Positions 9,293-17,189 of a stretch of DNA of 64,000 nt are shown piece after piece. The position numbers were made by a program, and so were the translations under genes. This DNA comes from Kitasatospora sp. GP82. GTDB taxonomy: Bacteria; Actinomycetota; Actinomycetes; Streptomycetales; Streptomycetaceae. Position 1 is the stretch's first letter. Each line of letters opens with the position of its first letter. The stretch covers positions 281,073-345,072 of the forward strand of contig NZ_JARZAJ010000003.1 of NCBI RefSeq assembly GCF_029892105.1, read 5' to 3'. Under the pieces are notes generated by a model. It had not been told where the DNA came from and searched no databases. It saw only the letters and a program-made list of their open reading frames with translations.

Positions 9293-10329
9293 TTGCCGGG
9301 CTCGTCCACCGGGTGGGCCTGGCCGTGGACCCGGATGAACGCCTCGTCGGCGGGCCAGGGTTCGTCGGCGTAGGCGATCAGGCTGGTGGGCAGTGTGTCC
9401 TGCCCCTGTGGCTGCAACTCGATCCGGTGCTCGTGGCCGCGGAACTGGGACTGCCGCACCAGAGCACGGACCGCCCCGGGCGCAGGCTCGGCCGTGAGCC
9501 TGAGCTGACGCGGCCTCAGCACCACCAGTCCGCGACGGGCGCCGCCCGCGTCCGAGGTCAGCGGGAGACTGCCGAAGGCAGTGTCGGCCTTCGACCCGTC
9601 CAGCTGGGCGGGCACCAGGTTGGCCTCGCCGAGGAGTCGGGCGACCTTGGCATCGGCGGGCGCATGGTAGAGGTCCTGCGGCGAGGCCTGCTGCGCGATC
9701 CTCCCGGCGCGCATCACCGCGATCGTGTCGGCGAAGGACAGCGCCTCCTCCTGGTCGTGGGTGACCAGGATCGCGGTGGCTCCGGCTCGCCGCAGGGTGG
9801 CGGCGAGCTCGGCCCGCAGCTCGGTCCGCAGCGCCGCGTCCAGGGCGGCGAACGGCTCGTCCAGCAGCAGGAGTTCGGGCTCGGTCGCGAGTGCGCGGGC
9901 GAGCGCGACGCGCTGCTGCTGGCCGCCGGAGAGCTGGTGCGGATGGCGTCCCTGGAGGCCGTCGAGGCCCACCAGGGCGAGGAGTTCGGCGACCCTCTCG
10001 CTGCGGCGGCCGCGCGGGAGGCCGAAACCGATGTTGCCCGCGACGGTGAGGTGCGGGAAGAGCGCACCGTCCTGGGGCACATAGCCGATCCGCCGCCGCT
10101 CGGCGGGCAGTCGCTGGCGGCCGTCGTCCAACAACCGTTCACCGAGGGCGACTCGGCCTCCCGTGGCGGGGTGGAATCCGGCGATGACCCGCAGCAGGGT
10201 GCTCTTGCCGCACCCCGAAGGGCCGAGGACGCAGGCCAGTGCGCCGTCGGCCACATCGAGCTCGACTCCGGTCAGGATCTCTGTACGGCCGTGCGCGGCA
10301 TGGAGGCCGGTGATCGACAGCCCGCTCAT
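9283..10329 (-). CDS. fbpC: ferric iron ABC transporter ATP-binding protein
   Basis: ATPase of 348 residues. Walker A GPSGCGKST is at 36-44, signature LSGGQ at 133-137 and Walker B LLLLDEP at 153-159, with a C-terminal TOBE-like region of about 110 residues, as in FbpC/PotA-type importers. It drives uptake of ferric iron through the permease encoded upstream. The ATG at 10329 overlaps the permease stop; the open frame extending further is antisense-like and not coding. The iron assignment comes from the neighbouring binding protein and the iron-box-like element ahead of the operon. Confidence 0.9.
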   Translation of the reverse strand: MSGLSITGLHAAHGRTEILTGVELDVADGALACVLGPSGCGKSTLLRVIAGFHPATGGRVALGERLLDDGRQRLPAERRRIGYVPQDGALFPHLTVAGNIGFGLPRGRRSERVAELLALVGLDGLQGRHPHQLSGGQQQRVALARALATEPELLLLDEPFAALDAALRTELRAELAATLRRAGATAILVTHDQEEALSFADTIAVMRAGRIAQQASPQDLYHAPADAKVARLLGEANLVPAQLDGSKADTAFGSLPLTSDAGGARRGLVVLRPRQLRLTAEPAPGAVRALVRQSQFRGHEHRIELQPQGQDTLPTSLIAYADEPWPADEAFIRVHGQAHPVDEPGNPN

Positions 10330-11915
10330 CTGTTCGTCTCCGTACGGGGGTTGGGGCCGAGCGTGCGGCGGGTGAGCAGCAGGACGGGCGGGACGGACAT
10401 GGCGACCATCAGCGCCGCGTACGGTGCGGCCGCGCCGTACGCGAGGCCGCTGGTGTAGACCCAGAACTGGGTGGCCAGGGTCTGGGTGCCGGTCGGCCGG
10501 AGCAGCAGGGTGGCGGTCAGTTCGGTGCTGGCGGTGAGGGCGACCATCGCGGCGGCGGCCCCGAGTCCGGGCAGGACCAGCGGAAGGGTGACCCGCAGCA
10601 GCACGGCGAGCGGCCGGGTGCCGAGCGAGCGGGCCACCTCCTCGACGCCGGGCGGGACCTGGGCGAGTGCGGCGCGGACCGCCGTGAGCGCGAGCGGGAA
10701 GAAGAGGATCACGTACCCGGCGACCAGCAGCGGCGGCTGCTGGTACATCGGCTGGGCGTAGCGGATCGCGAAGTGGACCACCGAGAGGGCGACCGCGATG
10801 CCCGGCAGTGCCCGGGTGAGGTAGGCGGCGCGTTCGGCGGTCCGGGCCAGGCGGGTTGCGCGCCGCCAGGCGTACAGCGCCACGGGGACGGCGGCGGCCG
10901 TGGCGACCAGCGCGGCCGTGGCGGCGTAGCCGAGCGTGGTGAGCGCGGCGGAGAAGACGGAGGCGGACGGCAGGGTGGTGGAACTGCCGCGCACCAGCCA
11001 GTAGCCGAGGGCGTAGAGCGGGACACCGAGCGCGGTACCCACCAGCGCCGTCAGCGCGACGAGGACGGGCAGCCGCCAGAGCCCGAGCCGGACCGGGGCG
11101 GCCCGGCGCCCTGCGGTGCCCCGGCGGGCGACCCGGCCGCGGCGGCTCGTCCCCGCCTCCAGCAGCACCAGCAGCAGGGCGAGGGCCACCAGGACCAGGG
11201 TGAGCAGGGCTGCCGACGCGGCGTCGAAGCCCAGCTTGTACTGGGTGAAGATGGCGGTGGCGAAGGTGGTGAACCGCAGCATCGCGAAGGCGCCGTACTC
11301 GCCGAGCAGATAGAGCGAGACGAGCAGCGCACCGCCGGCCAGCGCGGTCCTGGTGAGCGGCAGGGTGACGCGCCACAGGGTGGCCAGCGGTCCTCGGCCC
11401 AGGCTGCGGGAGACCTCTTCGGCCGCGCTGTCGGCGCGCCGCAGGGTGGCGGCGACCGGCAGGAAGACCAGCGGGTAGAGCGAGCAGGTCATCACCAGCA
11501 CCGCCCCCCAGTAGCCGCGCACCGAGGAGAAGAGCGACACCCAGGAGTAGCCGCGGACGAACTCCGGCACGGCCAGCGGGAGGGTGAGTGCGACCGTCCA
11601 CCAGCGGCGGCCGGGGAGGTCGGTGCGCTCGACGAGGTAGGCCGCGCCGAAGCCGAGGACCGCGGTGGCGGCGGTCACGGCGGCTGCGAGGGTGGCGGTG
11701 TTCCAGAGCAGGGTGGCGATCAGTGGGCGGCCGAGCAGGCGCTGCGCCTGGTCCCAGCCGGACTGGGCGGCCTGGACGCCGACGAAGACCAGGGGCGAGG
11801 CCACCACGGCGACGACGGCGAAGGCGAGCAGCGGCAGGACCGGGAGCCGTCCTGCGGCCCGCCACCGCAGCAGCGGTGACCGGCCGGCAGGCAGGGTGCG
11901 GGCGGGTCCGGTCAC
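10326..11915 (-). CDS. fbpB: ferric iron ABC transporter permease, duplicated type
   Basis: Membrane protein of 529 residues made of two similar halves, each with about six helices and the EAA-like loop of binding-protein-dependent permeases (AEEVSRSLGRGPLATLWRVT in the first half, VEEVARSLGTRPLAVLLRVT in the second). This fused arrangement is typical of FbpB ferric permeases. The GTG start overlaps the stop of the binding-protein gene (GTGA) and its stop overlaps the ATPase start, giving a tightly coupled three-gene importer. Confidence 0.93.
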   Translation of the reverse strand: MTGPARTLPAGRSPLLRWRAAGRLPVLPLLAFAVVAVVASPLVFVGVQAAQSGWDQAQRLLGRPLIATLLWNTATLAAAVTAATAVLGFGAAYLVERTDLPGRRWWTVALTLPLAVPEFVRGYSWVSLFSSVRGYWGAVLVMTCSLYPLVFLPVAATLRRADSAAEEVSRSLGRGPLATLWRVTLPLTRTALAGGALLVSLYLLGEYGAFAMLRFTTFATAIFTQYKLGFDAASAALLTLVLVALALLLVLLEAGTSRRGRVARRGTAGRRAAPVRLGLWRLPVLVALTALVGTALGVPLYALGYWLVRGSSTTLPSASVFSAALTTLGYAATAALVATAAAVPVALYAWRRATRLARTAERAAYLTRALPGIAVALSVVHFAIRYAQPMYQQPPLLVAGYVILFFPLALTAVRAALAQVPPGVEEVARSLGTRPLAVLLRVTLPLVLPGLGAAAAMVALTASTELTATLLLRPTGTQTLATQFWVYTSGLAYGAAAPYAALMVAMSVPPVLLLTRRTLGPNPRTETNR

Positions 11916-12991
11916 GCGAGGAGGCCGGTGTCCTGGAGAAGCTGAAGGGCCTCCTTGCCGTCGCCGAGGTCGGCGACGGACGCGACGGAACCGATGGTGT
12001 CGAGCACGGGCAGTTCGGCCTTGGCCTTGACGCCCGCGACCAGCGGGTACTCGTAGCTCTCGGAGGTGGCGATCAGCGTCTGTGCGGGGGCGCTGGCCAG
12101 GTAGCCGAGGAACGCCTGCGCGGCCTGCTGGTGCTTGCCGCTCTTGAGGGCGCCGGCACCGGAGACGTCGATCAGGGCACCCGGGTCGCTCTTGGCGAAG
12201 TAGTGCAGCTTGCTGTGGGTCTGGGCGGTGGTCTTCTCGTCGCGCAGCCGGTAGAAGTAGTAGTGGTCGATGACGCCGCCCTCGACCTCACCGCTGTTGA
12301 TCGCGGCGGACAGGTCCTCGTTGCTGCCGTAGGACTTGGCGTTGGCCTTGAGCCCGAGCAGCCACTGCCTGGCCGCGTCCGCACCGTCGGTCTTGATCAT
12401 CCGGGTGACGATCGGGGCGAAGTCGGTCTCGCTCGGTGCGATGCCCAGGCGGCCCTTCCACTCGGGCTTGGCCAGGTCGCGCACCGAGGCCGGCGGGGCG
12501 GTGTCGGCGCCCTTGCCCTCGGCGGCCAGGAAGGCCGCGGTTCTGGCGGAGACGCCGACCCAGTCGCCCTTGGGGGAACTGTCCTCGGCGGGAACGGACT
12601 TGAGGGTGTCCGGCTGGACGGGCGCGAGCAGGCCCTGCTCCTCCAGCACGGTCAGGGCCGGCGGGTTCTCGGCGTAGAAGACGTCGGCCGGTGAGGCCTT
12701 GCCCTCCTGGAGGATCTGGTTGGCGAGTTCGGCCTCGTCACCGGAGCGCAGCTCGACCTTGACGCCGGTGCGCTTCTCGAAGTCCGCGGCCAGAGCCTTG
12801 ACGGTCTGCTCGTGCTGGCCGCTGTAGACGGTCACGGTCTGGCCGGCGAGCGACTGGCCGGTGGACGCCGACGAGGCGGCGGTCGAGGTGTCGGTCGAAG
12901 TGCCACCGCCGGAACTGCCGCAGGCGGCCAGTGCGAGTACGCAGACGGTCGCGAGGGACAGGGCAGCGACAGGCCGTACGGATCCGAGCAT
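11912..12991 (-). CDS. fbpA: iron(III) substrate-binding lipoprotein
   Basis: Extracellular binding protein of 359 residues. A short signal ends in the lipobox LAAC, with Cys24 as the lipidated residue, then a Ser/Thr linker. The mature part begins VTVYSGQHEQTVKALAADFE, typical of FbpA/FutA ferric-binding proteins, and carries the tyrosine pair YYFYR expected for Fe(III) binding. I use the ATG at 12991, which has GGAGGA before it and gives a normal signal peptide; the open frame extends further upstream without support. It is the first gene of the fbpABC operon. Confidence 0.93.
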   Translation of the reverse strand: MLGSVRPVAALSLATVCVLALAACGSSGGGTSTDTSTAASSASTGQSLAGQTVTVYSGQHEQTVKALAADFEKRTGVKVELRSGDEAELANQILQEGKASPADVFYAENPPALTVLEEQGLLAPVQPDTLKSVPAEDSSPKGDWVGVSARTAAFLAAEGKGADTAPPASVRDLAKPEWKGRLGIAPSETDFAPIVTRMIKTDGADAARQWLLGLKANAKSYGSNEDLSAAINSGEVEGGVIDHYYFYRLRDEKTTAQTHSKLHYFAKSDPGALIDVSGAGALKSGKHQQAAQAFLGYLASAPAQTLIATSESYEYPLVAGVKAKAELPVLDTIGSVASVADLGDGKEALQLLQDTGLLA

Positions 12992-13130
12992 GGCGAGGGT
13001 CCTCCGCAGTGAGCAGGGATGGCCGGACGGCAGCACCCCGGGTGGCTTGGGTCGGGCCGGACGCGAATGCACTCCGCGCACCCCGGTCACAACTTCCGGA
13101 CCCGGCCTGGCGACACTGAACCTAGGGCAG

Positions 13131-13145
13131 GGAAGGCTTGCCTAA
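13131..13145. promoter_or_regulatory. iron-box-like operator upstream of fbpABC
   Basis: Read on the minus strand, TTAGGCAAGCCTTCC lies about 140 bases before the fbpA start. The core AGGC-N2-GCCT is a perfect dyad and TTAGGC matches one half of the DtxR/IdeR-type iron box (TTAGGTTAGGCTAACCTAA), with the other half weaker. In streptomycetes such sites are bound by DmdR regulators when iron is plentiful. The rest of the gap up to 13390 shows no gene. Confidence 0.5.
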
Positions 13146-13390
13146 CAAGTTTCGGACCGTCAGATCTCGCCCCGGCCTCGGCCGAGACACGCTTCGATCC
13201 CCGTAACGTCAACCACCGGCAAACCCAAGGGAGCTGTCGCAGACCGGGTGGCACACGCACCACCCTGCGACGACGGGGCACACCACCCTCACCGGCCGCT
13301 GTCCGCAAGGCTTCACCGGATCCACACCGGCTGCCGCGCCGCCCCCGGGCCCCTGCCACCCACCCGCTGCCCCCGCACTCCCGGCCGGCC

Positions 13391-14263
13391 CTACCGGCGA
13401 GGGGCGTTCTCCGTCCGCCGGCCGAGCCGGTGGCGGTGGGCCGTGGAGTCCCAGAGCAGCTGCGGCTCGCACAGCCCCAGCGGCCGGTGGACGTCCTGCC
13501 ACGGGACGAGCTGCGGCCGGTCCAGCTGAAGCCAACTGCGCTTCCCGTTGTGGTTCATGGCTCGCCAGCGGGCGGTGGAGATCTCCGCGTAGTGGGCACT
13601 CCACTGGCTCTTGTCCTGGCTGGTGATCTTCAGCGCCAGCAGCCCCTGCCGGCCCGCGCCGACGACCAGAGCCGGACGGCGCTTGCCACCCGGCTGCTCC
13701 TCGTACGGATAGGTCACCTCCCACACCTGGCCGGGCACCGGCCGGCTGCCGGGCTGAGGGAAGGGCGGCAGCGGGGCATGCGGAACACGGGCACCGGGCG
13801 TACGCGGTCCGGTACCCGGCAGCCGCCAGGGCACGTGCGAGGTCCATCGCAGGAAGGCGAGGACGGTCAGCGGCACTCCGGGGCAGAGCAGCGAGACCAG
13901 CATGCCGGGGCCTATCGAGGCCTCCTGGCCGGGGGCGGACAGGGCGCCCGCCACCAGGGACAGCACGAGGTTGACGCCGACCAGAACGCCCGCGACCGCC
14001 GGCACAGGCCACCGGAGCAGCTTCGCCAGGCGCGGGAACCGCCGCTCCTCGATCCTGCCGAACAGTGCGATCACGGCACAGACGCCGCAGTAGGCGAGGA
14101 GCATGACGAGCAGCCCGTCCGCCACCGTGGCCGACTTCCCGGCGAGGGACGGGGCGCCGTGGAAGGCGCTCCCGGCGAACACCGCGGACTCCGCCTGGAG
14201 GATCCACACGAGGATCAGCACCACCACGCCCAGGGCCCGTCTGCCCCTGTCCCAGAACGTCAT
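13391..14263 (-). CDS. four-helix membrane protein with C-terminal PemK/MazF-like domain
   Basis: Protein of 290 residues. Four hydrophobic helices lie at about 11-29, 46-68, 87-107 and 118-138, then a Pro-rich linker, and from residue 177 a soluble domain with PGQVWEVTYPY, KRRPALVVGAG and GLLALKIT, the pattern of the PemK/MazF fold. Free MazF proteins are mRNA interferases; here the domain is tethered and no antitoxin gene adjoins it, so it may be regulatory or inactive. The ATG at 14263 has AAGGGAG in front. The leftward frame upstream of that start is not coding. Confidence 0.7.
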   Translation of the reverse strand: MTFWDRGRRALGVVVLILVWILQAESAVFAGSAFHGAPSLAGKSATVADGLLVMLLAYCGVCAVIALFGRIEERRFPRLAKLLRWPVPAVAGVLVGVNLVLSLVAGALSAPGQEASIGPGMLVSLLCPGVPLTVLAFLRWTSHVPWRLPGTGPRTPGARVPHAPLPPFPQPGSRPVPGQVWEVTYPYEEQPGGKRRPALVVGAGRQGLLALKITSQDKSQWSAHYAEISTARWRAMNHNGKRSWLQLDRPQLVPWQDVHRPLGLCEPQLLWDSTAHRHRLGRRTENAPRR

Positions 14264-14397
14264 ACCCAACTCCCTTGAACACGGCGGACGTTGCCCAGAA
14301 TACGGTCGATCCCGGGCGGCAGGCGTTCGGAGCCCTGCTCGCAGGCCACGCCGAAATGGCCTTGGCCCGTCCGTCCTTCTGCCGTAATGATGCCGGT

Positions 14398-14541
14398 ATG
14401 TCACCACGCACCTTTGACGAGCTGGTCGCCGAGGCCGCCGGACTGGACGTCGTGGACCTGCGCTTCGAGTCCCTGCGGACGGAGTTCCACGACATCGGCG
14501 CCGTGGTCTACTTCCTGCGCAAGGTGATCTGGATGGTCCCC
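14398..14541 (+). pseudogene. class I SAM-dependent methyltransferase fragment
   Basis: Forty-eight codons (ELVAEAAGLDVVDLRFESLR, then FHDIGAVVYFLRKVIWMVP) match the C-terminal third of a common actinobacterial SAM-dependent methyltransferase family. The AdoMet-binding N-terminal domain is missing and similarity stops abruptly at about 14541, where unrelated sequence begins, so both ends are truncated. No function is expected. Confidence 0.6.
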
Positions 14542-14645
14542 TTGCCCGGCTGCGCCGCACCCGCAGGCCCGAACGAGGCGGCCACCAGGCCGACCACCGC
14601 AGTCGCCACGGCTGCCGCCGCCGTCCACGTCTTCTTGTTGTTCAT
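14508..14645 (-). CDS. small exported peptide, probably truncated
   Basis: A 45-codon frame starts MNNKKTWTAAAAVATAVVGL and has a signal-peptide-like hydrophobic core with Ala-x-Ala near residue 30, ending soon after at a TAG. GAGGAGA stands 11 bases before the ATG. Its last dozen codons lie antisense to the methyltransferase fragment, so the original mature part was probably lost at the same junction. It may no longer be functional. Confidence 0.4.
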   Translation of the reverse strand: MNNKKTWTAAAAVATAVVGLVAASFGPAGAAQPGKGTIQITLRRK

Positions 14646-14746
14646 GAACGCTGCGTCTCCTCAGAGTCATAGGCCGTGTCCAGCCGCTCGCGATCCTGCC
14701 GAGGGGAGAGGGACCGGCTGTGCGCGGACATGTCCACCGACTCCAT
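14642..14746 (-). CDS. possible 34-residue peptide coupled to the exported peptide gene
   Basis: A short hydrophilic frame (MESVDMSAHSRSLSPRQDRE, then RLDTAYDSEETQRS) ends in a TGA that overlaps the ATG of the following exported-peptide gene, the coupling typical of real operons here. GAGGTGA lies about 12 bases upstream. I recognise no family; it may be the tail of a decayed regulator. Confidence 0.25.
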   Translation of the reverse strand: MESVDMSAHSRSLSPRQDRERLDTAYDSEETQRS

Positions 14747-14969
14747 CGAGTGACGGAATCACCTCGAACGGCAGCACCGAATACCCGTGTTCATCCAGGC
14801 CGGAACTGTCGTGCACTTCCCGGGCGAGGTTCTGCCGGCTGGCTGGGGTACCGGCCGGCAAGCGGTCACCGGGTGCCGGTTTGGACGGTTCCCGGGCGGC
14901 GGCCCCCGAACGGATGCGAGGATTCCTCTTCCCGGTCAGAGCTGACCGGGCGTTAGAGGAGAGAGCCAC

Positions 14970-16115
14970 GTGAGACGAACCATATTGAGATCCGCTGTGG
15001 GAGTGGCACTGGCAGCGGTCCTGTCGGCCGCAGCGCTCCCGTCGGCTTCGGCCGCGAGTGCGGCCGGGACCACCGGGGCGGCCGCCGGCACAGCGGACAA
15101 GGCGACCGTCGCCTCCTTCGACCGCATGGCCCAGGCCGTTCTGACCCAGCGGACGGCAGCGCTCCTGGACACGGCTCCGGTTCAGCACGACGCCTTGCGA
15201 TCCGACGCGCGCGTCGGCCTGGCGGCCGACCTGGCGCAGACCGAGAACACCGTGGTCTCCTCGCTGCAGGCCCGCAAGGCACGACTGGCGGCCGTGGGGG
15301 AGGCGTACAGCGCCGGCCGCACCCAGGTCTCCGTGGACAGGGTCCGGATCAGCGACGGGCGTGCCGACGTCGAGGTCACCGAGACCACGACCCTGACCTA
15401 CGAGAAGATCCGCGGTGACGAGCCCGCGACGACAGGCTTCCAGGCACGCCACGACGTGACCTTCGCCGCCACGTCCCACGGGCGCTGGGAACTGACGGGC
15501 ATCACGGACGAGAACGCCGGCTTCCCGGAGGTCAACCAGCCCGCCCCGCACGTGTCGAAAACCGTGGACGCCGACCCCCCGCAGGGGACCCCCGCCGCCA
15601 CCTCGTGGCCGGCGTCGCCGCGCCCCAAGGCCGCACGGAGCGGCGGGTACGACTACACGGCCATGGCGGCCTACGCGGAGAAGTACTGGAACCACTACAA
15701 CCCCGCCTACCGGGAGTTCAACGGCGCCGGCGGTGACTGCACCAACTTCATCAGCCAGGCGCTGAAGGCCGGCGGTTGGAAGAACGCCCCCGGCACCGAC
15801 TCGGACTACCACAACTGGTGGTACAACTCCTCCGCCGAGAGCTGGTCCTGGGTGGGGGCCGACGACTGGTCCTGGTACGCGCTCTCCAGCAAGCGGGTGT
15901 CGAACCTGGCGAACGTCTACCAGTTGGGCGTCGGGGACATCCTGCAGATGGACTTCGACCGTGACGGCTCCAAGAACCACTCCATGATCGTCACTTACCG
16001 GGGCATGGGCGGCATGCCGTACGTGACCTACCACTCGAACAACACCTACCGCAGGTCGGTGGCGAGCCTCGTGATGTCCTACCCGCACGCGGTGTACTAC
16101 GCCTACCGCACCTGA
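14970..16115 (+). CDS. secreted Amidase_6-domain protein
   Basis: Exported protein of 381 residues. A Sec signal peptide (RRTILRSAVGVALAAVLSAA, cleavage near residue 30) precedes about 200 residues of unrecognised sequence, then an Amidase_6 domain from about residue 228: YDYTAMAAYAEKYWNHYNPA, the catalytic Cys257 in GGDCTNFISQ and His337 in KNHSMIVT. This family resembles cell-wall amidases and papain-like hydrolases. The GTG start has an excellent AGAGGAGAG. The 320 bp upstream holds the two small leftward frames and the promoter. Confidence 0.85.
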   Translation: MRRTILRSAVGVALAAVLSAAALPSASAASAAGTTGAAAGTADKATVASFDRMAQAVLTQRTAALLDTAPVQHDALRSDARVGLAADLAQTENTVVSSLQARKARLAAVGEAYSAGRTQVSVDRVRISDGRADVEVTETTTLTYEKIRGDEPATTGFQARHDVTFAATSHGRWELTGITDENAGFPEVNQPAPHVSKTVDADPPQGTPAATSWPASPRPKAARSGGYDYTAMAAYAEKYWNHYNPAYREFNGAGGDCTNFISQALKAGGWKNAPGTDSDYHNWWYNSSAESWSWVGADDWSWYALSSKRVSNLANVYQLGVGDILQMDFDRDGSKNHSMIVTYRGMGGMPYVTYHSNNTYRRSVASLVMSYPHAVYYAYRT

Positions 16116-16331
16116 CGGCCCGCAGCGCAGCCCCCGCCGTCCACATCTGCGACGAGCGCGGACGACGGGCGGTGCGCAAGCGCCTGTGGGGCCCGCTACG
16201 GCGGGTCCCACCCCTGCCGCCGCCACGTCTCCCGCGCACATCGGATGTCCGCCGAATCCGACCGCGCACGGCGTCACCGGTGCCAACCCGGCGAACGTTC
16301 GCGGTCAGAGCACCAGCCGGGGCGGGAGCCG

Positions 16332-16943
16332 TCAGATCTTCGGCGGGAGGTAGTACGGGCGGTTGTGGGCTGCGCCGGGCGCCGACTGGTACGTCCAGGC
16401 CCCGGCGGGTTCGCGGTGCATGCGATCGGCGCTGCGCAGGGCGAGTGCGGCCATGGTCAGCGAAGGATTGGAGGTGCCGAGGGAGGGCATGCTGCCGCAG
16501 CCTACGGCGTACAGGTTGGGGTGGTCCCAGCAGCGCTGCCACTGGTCGACCACGGAGGTGGCGGGCGAGTCGCCCATGATGTGCGTCCCGCCACCGTGGC
16601 CCGCACCCCGGTAGCCGTAGGAGCGGCCCCGGTACTCGAAGTGGCCGGGACAGGCGGGGCCCGGTTCGTGGCGGGTGTGGTCCTCGGCGCCGAGCAGGGC
16701 GAAGATCTGGCCGGAGACGGCCCGCACGGTGGTCAGGTAGGGCGAGTTGGGCACCTTGACCACGGCCTCGTGGAACGCCCGTACCGCCTCGCGATGGGCC
16801 TGATCGGTGCCCGACGTCTGCCGGCCGGCCTCCAGTACGAGTACCCGGTGGCCGAGTTCACCCAGCCGGGCCCCGACCACGATCGCGTCCCAGCGGCGTG
16901 CGGCGACCTCCTGCGCGGCGGCGTCCTGCGCGGTCGCGCTCAT
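16332..16943 (-). pseudogene. GMC oxidoreductase with large in-frame deletions
   Basis: The 203-codon frame joins the first and last parts of a GMC-family FAD oxidoreductase of normally about 500 residues. The N-terminus reads DAIVVGA directly followed by RLGELGHRVLVLEAG, so the Gly-rich dinucleotide-binding loop is missing. After about residue 84 the sequence jumps to the C-terminal domain (HIMGDSPATSVVD, NLYAVGCGSMPSLGTSNPSL). The ATG at 16943 has GGGGAGG. The frame is still open, yet without the FAD loop it should not bind cofactor. It looks like a degraded gene shortened by in-frame deletions. Confidence 0.7.
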
Positions 16944-17116
16944 CGGTGAGCCTCCCCGCCGGTCCGCGCGGTCTCCCCGGGCTCCCGGAGCGTCCTCGGC
17001 GCCCTGGCCCAACTGCCGAAGCCCGCCGCGTGGGTGCCGTGCCCATGACCCCCTGAGCATTCCTCGCCATCGCCCGCCCCACGCGCCGCATCCGCAACAG
17101 GCCCGGCGCACGGAAG

Positions 17117-17158
17117 CACCGGCCCGGCGCCCTTGCGCCGACAGGCGCCGGACCGGTG
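17117..17158. terminator. terminator of the symporter operon
   Basis: A long inverted repeat, CACCGG-C-CCGGCGCC pairing with GGCGCCGG-A-CCGGTG around a 12-base loop, lies just after the symporter stop on the leftward strand. It separates that operon from the broken GMC gene. Confidence 0.7.
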
Positions 17159-17189
17159 GGGCGAGGCGAGGTGACGACGGCTCAGGGAG

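Noticed and set aside
10773..11879. Long plus-strand open frame (368 codons) opposite the iron permease gene
   Set aside because: Composition is almost only Gly, Arg, Glu, Gln and Ala, as expected of antisense to GC-rich membrane-protein codons, and there is no ribosome binding site. The minus strand encodes a clear permease.
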